DNA of 5,186 nucleotides from assembly GCA_013816645.1 (NCBI GenBank), contig JACDEC010000273.1:1-5186 (forward strand), written 5' to 3'. Positions 1-5,186 of the stretch are shown one piece after another. The DNA comes from Planctomycetota bacterium. GTDB taxonomy: Bacteria > Planctomycetota > UBA11346. The position numbers and the translations under genes are program-made. Each line of letters opens with the position of its first letter. The stretch's first letter is position 1. The notes below the pieces were generated by a model that ran no database searches, was not told the origin of the DNA, and saw nothing but the letters and a program-made list of their open reading frames with translations.

Positions 1-1850
1 GCGACGACCTCGGCTTCGAACTCCCCGCCGTCGCGAGCTATGCCTACAATCCAGACGGCTCGGCGTGGACCTTCTCGTATGTGTCCGGCGTCACCGCTGA
101 CCACAGCGGCTTCACCTCGGGCAATCCGCCGGCACCGCAGGGGCGTCAGGTCGCCTTCATCCAGAAAAGTGGTTCGGTATCGCGAACGCTGGGTGGATTC
201 GCTTCCGGTCAGTCCTGCGTCGTGCGTTTCGCGGCGGCGCAGCGCGGCAACTACCAGGCGTTGCGCCAGGATCTCCAGGTCATGGTGGGCGATCAGGTGG
301 TCGGCACTTTCGTACCGCAGGGCTCCGCGTACCAGGACCTGGTGACCAGCGCGTTCACCGCCAGCGGTCCCACCCAGGTCGTCCGCTTCATCGGCTTGAA
401 CACCGCAGGGGGCGACAACACCGCATTCATCGACGACATCCGCATCGAACCGGCGGGCGCTCCGCTGCCATCGGATGATGTCCCCCTGGCGGATCTGCTC
501 GGGCATTGGCGCTTCGACGACGCCGGCGGCACCGTCGCGACCGACAGTTCCGGCTTCGGCAACCACGGCGCGCTCCTCGGCGCGGGCTGGACCGCCGGCG
601 TCGACGCCGGAGCGGTAGCGGTCCAGGGAGCCGCTGGGGTGCGCATCGATGATGCCCCGCGGCTTCGCGTCGGCCCCAGCGACTTCAGCGTGGCGATGTG
701 GGTCAAGGTCGCGCGTGGACCCGATGGGGAATGGCGGCTGTTGGCGCGCAAGGGATCGCAGGACTGGGAGCGCACCTTCGCGCTGTGGCTGCATCCCGAT
801 TCCAATCGCGTCCACTACCGCATCGGCACCACCGCCGACTGGAACGAGGGCGGCGACAGCGTCGGTGAACTGCCGGTCGGCGCCTGGACGCATCTGGCCT
901 ACGTGCGACGTGGCGCGGCCCTGCAACTCTGGGTGAACGGCGCGTTGGACTCGCAGGTCGCCCTCATCGGTGAGCCGGTGGCGAACAACGGTCCGATCTG
1001 TTTGGCCAGCGATCACACCTGGCCGGGCCGCGCCGGCGCCTTCGACGACCTGCGCCTCTACGGCCGCGCGCTCTCTGCCCAGGAGATCGCCGGGCTCGCC
1101 TCGGCCACGGCCGCCGGCCTGGTCGGCCACTGGCGCTTCGACGACGGGGCCGGTGCGGTCGCGACCGACAGCTCCGGCTTGGGCAACCACGGCGCGCTCC
1201 TGGGTGCGGGCTGGACCGCGGGGGTCGATGCCGGCGCGGTCGCGATCGACGGCTCGTCGCTGCGCATCGACGATGCACCGGCCCTGCAGGTCGGCGCCAG
1301 CGACTTCAGCGTGGCGATGTGGGTCAAGGTCGCGCGCGGACCGGACGGCGACTGGCGGCTGCTGGCTCGCAAGGGGGACCAGGACTGGGAGCGCACATTC
1401 GCGATGTGGGTGCGTCCCGAGTCGAACCGCATCCATTACCGCATCAGCACCACCGCGTACTGGAACGAGGGCGGCGACAGCGTCGGCGTGCTGGTGGTGG
1501 GAGCGTGGACCCACGTCGCCTACGTGCGGCGCGGGTCCGACCTCTGCCTGTACCTCAACGGCGTCCTCGACTCGCGCGTCGGCCTCGCCGGCAGCCCGAC
1601 GGTGAACAGCGGCGCGATCTGGCTGGGCAGCGATCCCTGGTGGAGCGGCCGCGCCGACGCCATCGACGATCTGCGCCTGTACAACCGGGCGCTGGGCGCG
1701 GAGGAGATCATGGGCCTGTCGACGTCGATGGTGCCCGTTCACCTCGGTCGCTTGGAGGACTTTGGCGAACAGCCCACGCGACACGACCTGGGGCTGGCGA
1801 TGCGCGGCCCGGTGACGTTCGCGGCGAGAGCGTTCATGACCTATCCATGA
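1..1850 (+). CDS. Large LamG-repeat protein, probably secreted or surface-exposed (3' part; start outside window)
   Basis: The reading frame is already open at the left edge (first full codon at base 3) and stops at 1848-1850, so the N-terminus and any signal peptide are missing. Three modules are visible. Bases 3 to about 455 encode a beta-rich module with the hallmarks GFELP, YNPDGSAWTF, SGFTSGNP, PQGRQVAFIQ, AAQRGNYQ and NTAGGDNTAFIDDI; this pattern is familiar from jelly-roll, carbohydrate-binding-like modules of extracellular proteins. Two LamG/concanavalin A-like modules follow (501-1097 and 1125-1718), each opening with GHWRFDD and closing with DDLRLY.RAL..EEI/QEI. This fold usually binds glycans or proteins outside the cell; no catalytic residues are recognisable, so an adhesive or binding role is inferred. 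The 44-residue tail (from 1719) resembles the start of another beta domain but ends abruptly. Family assignment is confident; ligand and function are unknown. Confidence 0.88.
   Translation, partial: DDLGFELPAVASYAYNPDGSAWTFSYVSGVTADHSGFTSGNPPAPQGRQVAFIQKSGSVSRTLGGFASGQSCVVRFAAAQRGNYQALRQDLQVMVGDQVVGTFVPQGSAYQDLVTSAFTASGPTQVVRFIGLNTAGGDNTAFIDDIRIEPAGAPLPSDDVPLADLLGHWRFDDAGGTVATDSSGFGNHGALLGAGWTAGVDAGAVAVQGAAGVRIDDAPRLRVGPSDFSVAMWVKVARGPDGEWRLLARKGSQDWERTFALWLHPDSNRVHYRIGTTADWNEGGDSVGELPVGAWTHLAYVRRGAALQLWVNGALDSQVALIGEPVANNGPICLASDHTWPGRAGAFDDLRLYGRALSAQEIAGLASATAAGLVGHWRFDDGAGAVATDSSGLGNHGALLGAGWTAGVDAGAVAIDGSSLRIDDAPALQVGASDFSVAMWVKVARGPDGDWRLLARKGDQDWERTFAMWVRPESNRIHYRISTTAYWNEGGDSVGVLVVGAWTHVAYVRRGSDLCLYLNGVLDSRVGLAGSPTVNSGAIWLGSDPWWSGRADAIDDLRLYNRALGAEEIMGLSTSMVPVHLGRLEDFGEQPTRHDLGLAMRGPVTFAARAFMTYP
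501..1718 (+). repeat. Tandem in-gene duplication of a LamG module, period 624 nt
   Basis: Copy 1 is 501-1097 (199 codons) and copy 2 is 1125-1718 (198 codons), separated by a 27-nt linker encoding ASATAAGLV. The one-codon length difference lies just before the shared RIDDAP motif (GAAGVRIDD versus GSSLRIDD). By hand count about 50 of 199 aligned residues differ, so the copies are about 75% identical. Identity is highest in the first half, where GNHGALLGAGWTAGVDAGAV and SDFSVAMWVKVARGPDG are unchanged. It falls in the last third, around the EPVANNGPICLASDHTW / SPTVNSGAIWLGSDPWW segment. This suggests an internal duplication followed by divergence concentrated in one surface region, or gene conversion across the first half. 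Confidence 0.9.
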
Positions 1851-2059
1851 CCGAGGATCTGTCTCTGGCGCTCGCCTCGGAGTTTAGCTGCTCTTTCGGA
1901 GCGGTCCGAATCGCGATGTCGAGGCGGTTGCGTGCCCGTTGTGTGTGTTGCCACCGGGGCTTTCGGGCAGTTCGCGAAAGCGCCGTCGTTCAGCCAGTTT
2001 CACGTGCGACTTGACTATCTGGCAGAGCCGGGCAAAAGCATCGTGAGCACTCCGCCACG
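1851..2059. other. Intergenic stretch, no gene seen; two short hairpins
   Basis: No convincing coding frame: the short open frames here have arginine/cysteine-rich translations without recognisable motifs. Composition is about 60% G+C, lower than the LamG gene. Two perfect inverted repeats are visible. One is TTCGGA-GCGG-TCCGAA at 1895-1910 (6-bp stem). The other is GCTTTCG/CGAAAGC at 1959-1965 and 1975-1981 (7-bp stem, 9-nt loop). Neither is followed by a run of T on the + strand, so they are at best weak terminators for the LamG gene. A TTGACT at 2011-2016 resembles a -35 box for the next gene, but no good -10 lies at the expected distance. Confidence 0.5.
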
Positions 2060-2086
2060 ATTCTTTCATGCTCAGCATAAAGGGAT
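2060..2086 (+). promoter_or_regulatory. Predicted hairpin that sequesters the Shine-Dalgarno of the small secreted-protein gene
   Basis: The Shine-Dalgarno AAAGGGA (2079-2085) is followed by a 4-nt spacer and the ATG at 2090. Directly upstream lies a pyrimidine-rich segment complementary to it. Hand pairing gives A2060-U2086, U2061-A2085, U2062-G2084 (wobble), C2063-G2083, U2064-G2082 (wobble), U2065-A2081, U2066-A2080, a C2067/A2079 mismatch, A2068-U2078, U2069-A2077, G2070-C2076 and C2071-G2075 with a UCA loop. Every base of the Shine-Dalgarno except A2079 is paired. An AU-rich stem with wobbles and one mismatch is only moderately stable, the character of known RNA thermometers or switchable leaders. 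The pairing is seen in the sequence; a regulatory role is inference and chance pairing is possible. Confidence 0.4.
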
Positions 2087-2089
2087 ACT

Positions 2090-2341
2090 ATGCGCTTTTC
2101 ACGTTGCTCACGACTGCTGGCTCTTGGATTGCTCGGTTTCATCTGCGCAGGCAGCGCCTCGGCTATGTCCTACGGCTCATTCGTTACCAATACCTGTTCG
2201 TACGCGGACAGCACCGCGCCGGTAGCGTTCGAAGGTGGCACGGAGCATTACCTCTACGTCCACGATTCCTTCGGCTATCTCCATAAGCTGTATATCATCA
2301 CCCTCGACAATGGGGATACGATCCAGGAGTGGATCTACTGA
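2090..2341 (+). CDS. Small secreted protein of unknown function (83 residues)
   Basis: The start is supported by a good Shine-Dalgarno (AAAGGGA, 4-nt spacer) and by an excellent signal peptide beginning at this Met: basic MRFSRCSR, a hydrophobic core LLALGLLGFICAG, then SASA with likely signal peptidase I cleavage after residue 25. The residues before the core cysteine (G-F-I-C) do not make a proper lipobox, so a lipoprotein is unlikely. The predicted mature chain is 58 residues starting MSYGSF. It is acidic (seven Asp/Glu against one Lys), rich in aromatic residues (several Tyr, Phe, one Trp), has a single Cys (NTCSY), and ends QEWIY. I recognise no family and assign no function. Hand-counted G+C is about 55%, falling towards 48% at the 3' end, well below the neighbouring genes, so recent acquisition is possible. 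It converges with mrp and is probably its own transcription unit. Confidence 0.72.
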   Translation: MRFSRCSRLLALGLLGFICAGSASAMSYGSFVTNTCSYADSTAPVAFEGGTEHYLYVHDSFGYLHKLYIITLDNGDTIQEWIY

Positions 2342-2355
2342 AGCCCAGGTTGCGT

Positions 2356-2376
2356 AAAAAAGCGCAGTGACCTGCG
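2356..2376 (-). terminator. Probable intrinsic terminator of mrp
   Basis: Read on the - strand, the sequence is CGCAG-GTCA-CTGCG (5-bp perfect stem, 4-nt loop, bases 2376-2363), then one C and six consecutive T (2361-2356). It lies about 64 nt downstream of the mrp stop. The stem is short but GC-rich and the T run is clean, which fits a factor-independent terminator for the leftward transcript. It has no matching T run on the + strand, so it should not serve the small secreted-protein gene equally well. Confidence 0.5.
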
Positions 2377-2439
2377 GGGGCACGTGGTTCTTGTCGCATC
2401 GTCACGACATCAATCGGATGATTCTTACAGCTGCTCAGC

Positions 2440-3480
2440 TCAGGTCAGCGCCGCGATCGAAGCCCGCTGCGCGACCTTCTCGGCCAGCGCGGTGAAGGCA
2501 TGAGCGCTGTGCGAATCGGGGTGGGCGATGACCACCGGTTTGCCGGCGTCGCCGGCGACGCGGATCGAGGGTTCCAGCGGGATGCTGCCGAGCAGCGGCA
2601 CGCCGAGTTCTGCGGCGTAGGCTTCGCCGCCGCCCTCGGCGAAGATCGGTTCGACGTGGCCGCACTGCGGGCAGACGAAGCGCGACATGTTCTCGACGAT
2701 GCCGAAGATCTCGACCTCGACCTTGGCGAACATCGCCACCGAACGGCGCGCGTCCTGCAGCGCCACGGTCTGCGGCGTGGTCACGATCACCGCGCCGGCC
2801 AGCGGCACGGTCTGGGCCAAGGTCAGCTGGATGTCGCCGGTGCCCGGCGGCAGGTCTACAAGCAGGTAGTCGAGCTCGCCCCACTCGACGTCGGTGAGGA
2901 ACTGGCGCAGCGCGCCGACCACCATCGGTCCGCGCCAGATCACGGCCTGGTCGGGCTCGACCAGGAAGCCCATCGAGATGATCTTCACCCCGTGGCTCTC
3001 GACCGGCACCAGCTTCTTGTTGATGACGAAGGGTTCCTGGCGCACGCCCATCATGGTCGGGATCGAGGGGCCGTGGATATCGGCGTCGAGCAGCCCGACC
3101 CGCGCGCCAGCCTTGGCCAGGGCGCAGGCCAGGTTGGCGGTGACCGTGCTCTTGCCCACCCCGCCCTTGCCCGAACCGACGCCGATGATGTGGCGCACGC
3201 CGGGCAGCACGTCGTTGCCGCCCAGCGAGCGCGGGACCTCGGCGCTGACCGCGATCTCGGCGCTGGTGATGCCCGCCACCGACAGCGCGGCGGCACGGCA
3301 CTGGGCTTCGAGCTCCTTCTTCACCGGGCAGGCGCCGGTGGTGAGCACCAGCTTGAAGGTCGCGACGCCGTCGACGACCACCAGGTCGCGGACCATGTTG
3401 AGCGCGACCAGGTCGCGCTTGAGGTCGGGATCCTGCACGGTGGCGAGGGCGGTGCGCAGGCGTTCGACCAGATCCGACAT
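2440..3480 (-). CDS. mrp: Mrp/ApbC family iron-sulfur cluster carrier P-loop ATPase
   Basis: 346 residues, a normal length for bacterial Mrp/ApbC, a cytoplasmic ATPase that binds and hands over Fe-S clusters to apo-proteins. An N-terminal MIP18/DUF59-type domain (about residues 4-75) includes the conserved TTGACPV (Cys51). Next come the deviant Walker A GKGGVGKST (104-112), LLDADIHGPS (about 130-139), the switch-II type DLPPGTGD (209-216), ENMS (263-266), and the CxxC pair Cys270/Cys273 that bridges the cluster in the dimer. All key residues are present. The frame stays open upstream of the chosen ATG (3480-3478), but homology begins at MSDLVERL and the upstream translation is low-complexity, so this start is preferred; no strong Shine-Dalgarno precedes it. 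It is divergent from the protease-trpS unit and converges with the small secreted-protein gene. Confidence 0.96.
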   Translation of the reverse strand: MSDLVERLRTALATVQDPDLKRDLVALNMVRDLVVVDGVATFKLVLTTGACPVKKELEAQCRAAALSVAGITSAEIAVSAEVPRSLGGNDVLPGVRHIIGVGSGKGGVGKSTVTANLACALAKAGARVGLLDADIHGPSIPTMMGVRQEPFVINKKLVPVESHGVKIISMGFLVEPDQAVIWRGPMVVGALRQFLTDVEWGELDYLLVDLPPGTGDIQLTLAQTVPLAGAVIVTTPQTVALQDARRSVAMFAKVEVEIFGIVENMSRFVCPQCGHVEPIFAEGGGEAYAAELGVPLLGSIPLEPSIRVAGDAGKPVVIAHPDSHSAHAFTALAEKVAQRASIAALT

Positions 3481-3573
3481 GGCGGCATGCTCAGCGATGC
3501 CGCGCCGAGGGGAAGGGGGATGGCGGCGAGCCGCGCACGCTGCTCGCGCGGCCACCGGGCGGGGCCGCGCCAC

Positions 3574-3629
3574 GGTCAAAGCTGCACGCGCGTTGGTCGC
3601 GCGCAGGCTACGGGGTTGGGCCTTTGACC
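3574..3629. repeat. 8-bp perfect inverted repeat in the divergent mrp / protease gap
   Basis: GGTCAAAG (3574-3581) and CTTTGACC (3622-3629) are exact reverse complements, 40 nt apart, in the 165-nt gap between mrp and the protease gene. Between them is a GC hairpin, CGCGCG-TTGGT-CGCGCG (3587-3603). Each arm contains TTGACC, which resembles a -35 box pointing outwards towards the gene on its side. The arms could therefore be paired sites for one dimeric regulator, or two back-to-back promoter elements. An 8-bp match in a gap this size could also arise by chance (very roughly one in five). Confidence 0.3.
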
Positions 3630-3645
3630 CACGCCGACCCGAATC

Positions 3646-4320
3646 ATGATCCCGGCCATGTTCGGCCAGCCCTTCTACGTCGGCCACCTCGGACGCACGC
3701 CGGTCTACGTTGGTGGCGACATCCTGATCATGGTCGCGCTGGTGTGGTTCTGGACCCAAGGCGGCGGCATCCTCACCTTCCTGACCTCGCTGAGCATGCT
3801 GCTGGTGGCGGTGGTGGCCCACGAGGGCGGCCACGCCGCGGTCGCGCGCGCGCTCGGCAAGCAGGGCGTGACCATCGTCATCGGCGCCTTCGGCGGAGTC
3901 TGCATCTACGCCCCGGAGCGCCGGCGGCTGAGCGACATGTGCATCCAGTTCGCTGGCGTGACCACCAACTTCGTCATCGCCGCCATCGCCTGGGTCCTGC
4001 TGGGCGCGGGCGGTCGGGTCGAACTGCTGATCCGCGACGAAACCTTCCTCGGCTTCATCGTCTTCCTGTTCTGGTGGAATCTGGTGCTCGGCATCTTCAA
4101 CAGCCTGCCGATCTACCCGCTCGATGGTGGTCAGGCTGTGCTCACCGGCAGTTCGACGCTGATGGGCGACGGGCCGCGCGCCAAACGCCTGACCTTGTCG
4201 GTCAGCGTGGCCACCGCCATCGCCGGCGTCGCGCTCGCCCACCACTTCGGCATGCTCTCGGCGTTCACCCTGGTGATGGTGCTGTTCCTGCTCTACCAGG
4301 CTTTCAATGACCTGCGCTGA
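3646..4320 (+). CDS. Site-2-protease-type intramembrane zinc metalloprotease (M50 family)
   Basis: 224 residues. The zinc site H59-E60-G-G-H63 sits inside a membrane helix (LLVAVVAHEGGHAAVARAL), and the second M50 motif N152-S-L-P-I-Y-P-L-D160-G-G supplies the third ligand, Asp160. About six hydrophobic segments are visible (roughly 25-35, 42-62, 105-122, 135-155, 183-200, 203-221). No PDZ or CBS domain is present, so this is a compact S2P rather than an RseP type. S2P enzymes cut membrane-anchored regulators or peptides within the bilayer; the substrate here cannot be read from the sequence. No Shine-Dalgarno precedes the ATG at 3646; an in-frame ATG at 3658 (MFGQPFYVG) is an alternative start. 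trpS follows after 27 nt on the same strand, so co-transcription is likely. Confidence 0.9.
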   Translation: MIPAMFGQPFYVGHLGRTPVYVGGDILIMVALVWFWTQGGGILTFLTSLSMLLVAVVAHEGGHAAVARALGKQGVTIVIGAFGGVCIYAPERRRLSDMCIQFAGVTTNFVIAAIAWVLLGAGGRVELLIRDETFLGFIVFLFWWNLVLGIFNSLPIYPLDGGQAVLTGSSTLMGDGPRAKRLTLSVSVATAIAGVALAHHFGMLSAFTLVMVLFLLYQAFNDLR

Positions 4321-4347
4321 TTGCACGCGCCGAGGCGGAATCTCTCC

Positions 4348-5186
4348 ATGAAGCGCGTCCTCTCCGGCATCCAGCCCTCCGGCCAGTTGCACCTCGGCAA
4401 TTATGCCGGGGCCATCAAGCAATTCGTCGACCTGCAGCGCGACCACGAGCTCTACATCTTCGTCGCCTCGTACCACGCGCTGACCACGGTGCGCGATCCT
4501 GCGGCGCTGCGCGCGGCGACCCGCCAGGTGGTGGTCGACTACGTCGCCTTCGGTCTCGATCCCGCGCGCGTGCACCTCTACCGCCAGCAGGACGTGCCCG
4601 AGGTCACCGAGCTGGCGTGGATGCTGTCGTGCGCCTGCCCGACCCACCTGATGGACAAGGCGGTGAGCTACAAAGACAAGCTCGCCAAGGGCTTCTCGGC
4701 CAACGTCGGGCTCTACACCTATCCCGTGCTGCAGGCCGCGGACATCCTCTACGTCGACGCCGATCTGGTGCCGGTCGGCAAGGACCAGGTCCAGCACCTC
4801 GAGATCGCCCGCGACATCGCCCAGCGCTTCAACCACGAGTTCCAGTCCGAGATCTTCAAGCTGCCGGCCTACCGCCTGGCGCCGGACGCCGAGGTCTTGC
4901 CCGGCACCGACGGCGAGAAGATGTCCAAGAGCTACGGCAACACCATCGACCCGTTCCTCGAGGAGAAGGCGCTGCGCAAGGTGGTGATGTCGATCAAGAC
5001 CGACTCGACGCCGATGGAAGCAGCCAAGGACCCCGAGACCTGCGCGGTCTACCGCATCCACCGTGCGATCGCCGGCAAGGACACCCAGCGCACCGTCGAC
5101 CTCGCCGCGCGCTACCGCGCGGGCGGCATGGGCTACGGCCACGCCAAGCAGGCGCTCTTCGAACTGCTGCTCGAGCATTTCGGTCC
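4348..5186 (+). CDS. trpS: Tryptophan--tRNA ligase (3' end outside window)
   Basis: Class I aminoacyl-tRNA synthetase that charges tRNA-Trp using ATP, in the cytoplasm. The 279 visible residues start at MKRVLSGIQPSG and include the HIGH-equivalent H15-L-G-N18 in SGQLHLGNYAGA, the conserved YPVLQAADIL and VPVGKDQVQH (about 125-150), and the KMSKS loop 191-195 in DGEKMSKSYGNTI. The segment before KMSKS (LPGTDG) is of the LPGxDG subtype rather than the E. coli-like form. The frame is intact to the right edge and no stop is reached; the missing part is the remainder of the C-terminal anticodon-binding helical domain. A GAGGCGGAA stretch at 4332-4340 provides a plausible Shine-Dalgarno. It is probably co-transcribed with the preceding protease gene. 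Confidence 0.97.
   Translation, partial: MKRVLSGIQPSGQLHLGNYAGAIKQFVDLQRDHELYIFVASYHALTTVRDPAALRAATRQVVVDYVAFGLDPARVHLYRQQDVPEVTELAWMLSCACPTHLMDKAVSYKDKLAKGFSANVGLYTYPVLQAADILYVDADLVPVGKDQVQHLEIARDIAQRFNHEFQSEIFKLPAYRLAPDAEVLPGTDGEKMSKSYGNTIDPFLEEKALRKVVMSIKTDSTPMEAAKDPETCAVYRIHRAIAGKDTQRTVDLAARYRAGGMGYGHAKQALFELLLEHFG

Noticed and set aside
293..1432. Open frames on the - strand and in other + frames across the LamG gene
   Set aside because: They are Arg/Ser/Pro-rich translations typical of GC-rich shadows, and they repeat themselves because the underlying LamG modules are duplicated. The LamG frame carries all the domain motifs.
1895..1981. Hairpins at 1895-1910 and 1959-1981 as terminators of the LamG gene
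   Set aside because: Stems are perfect but short, and no T run follows either one on the + strand.
1851..2014. Frameshift that would extend the LamG protein past its stop
   Set aside because: Neither of the other two frames after 1850 continues a beta-domain pattern; one stops within about a dozen codons and the other is Arg/Cys-rich.
2011..2039. TTGACT as a -35 box for the small secreted-protein gene
   Set aside because: At 17-18 nt spacing the -10 position reads AAAAGC or AAAGCA, a poor match to TATAAT. It may still be a promoter for another sigma factor, but this cannot be supported from the sequence.
1932..2286. Other + strand open frames overlapping the small secreted-protein gene (from 1932 and from 2068)
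   Set aside because: Neither has a Shine-Dalgarno or a signal peptide, and their translations look random. The frame from 2090 has both.
2429..2440. AGCTG-CTCAGCT near-palindrome overlapping the mrp stop
   Set aside because: Usable RNA stem is only 4 bp with no following T tract; the hairpin at 2356-2376 is a better terminator.
3481..5178. An open frame of 566 codons on the - strand that joins mrp in frame and runs antisense to the protease and trpS genes
   Set aside because: It is the antisense shadow of two strongly conserved genes in GC-rich DNA. Its translation is His/Val/Asp/Glu-rich, low in complexity and without recognisable motifs. The mrp homology starts at the ATG at 3480.

Overview
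This window comes from a high-GC bacterial chromosome. The coding lines I sampled run at roughly 65 to 75% G+C. A divergent mrp/apbC gene sits beside a short site-2-protease gene leading into trpS. Together with the protein sequences this fits a proteobacterium, most likely gammaproteobacterial (Xanthomonadales-like), but the taxonomic call is inference from gene style and not from a marker gene.

Left third (1-1850, + strand): the 3' part of a large, probably secreted or surface protein. It has a jelly-roll-type module, then two LamG/concanavalin-like modules that are tandem copies of each other (period 624 nt, about three quarters identical in amino acids), and a short tail that looks like the beginning of a further domain cut off by the stop. 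Its start and signal peptide lie outside the window.

Middle (1851-2439): a stretch of clearly lower G+C (about 56% by hand count) holding one small gene, an 83-residue secreted protein of unknown function. Its Shine-Dalgarno sequence is predicted to be buried in an 11-bp hairpin immediately before the start codon, a possible translational switch. This gene and mrp converge, and a T-tract hairpin between them fits an intrinsic terminator for mrp.

Right half (2440-5186): mrp/apbC on the - strand (P-loop iron-sulfur carrier ATPase). It is divergent from a two-gene + strand unit made of an intramembrane metalloprotease (M50/site-2 protease type) and, 27 nt downstream, trpS (tryptophanyl-tRNA synthetase), which runs off the right edge. 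The 165-nt divergent gap holds a perfect 8-bp inverted repeat, GGTCAAAG/CTTTGACC, with arms 40 nt apart. Neither divergent gene has an obvious Shine-Dalgarno sequence.

The right half is ordinary housekeeping sequence. The least explained part is the small secreted-protein gene with its hairpin leader. I see no sign of a CRISPR array, RNA gene, insertion sequence or phage in the window.
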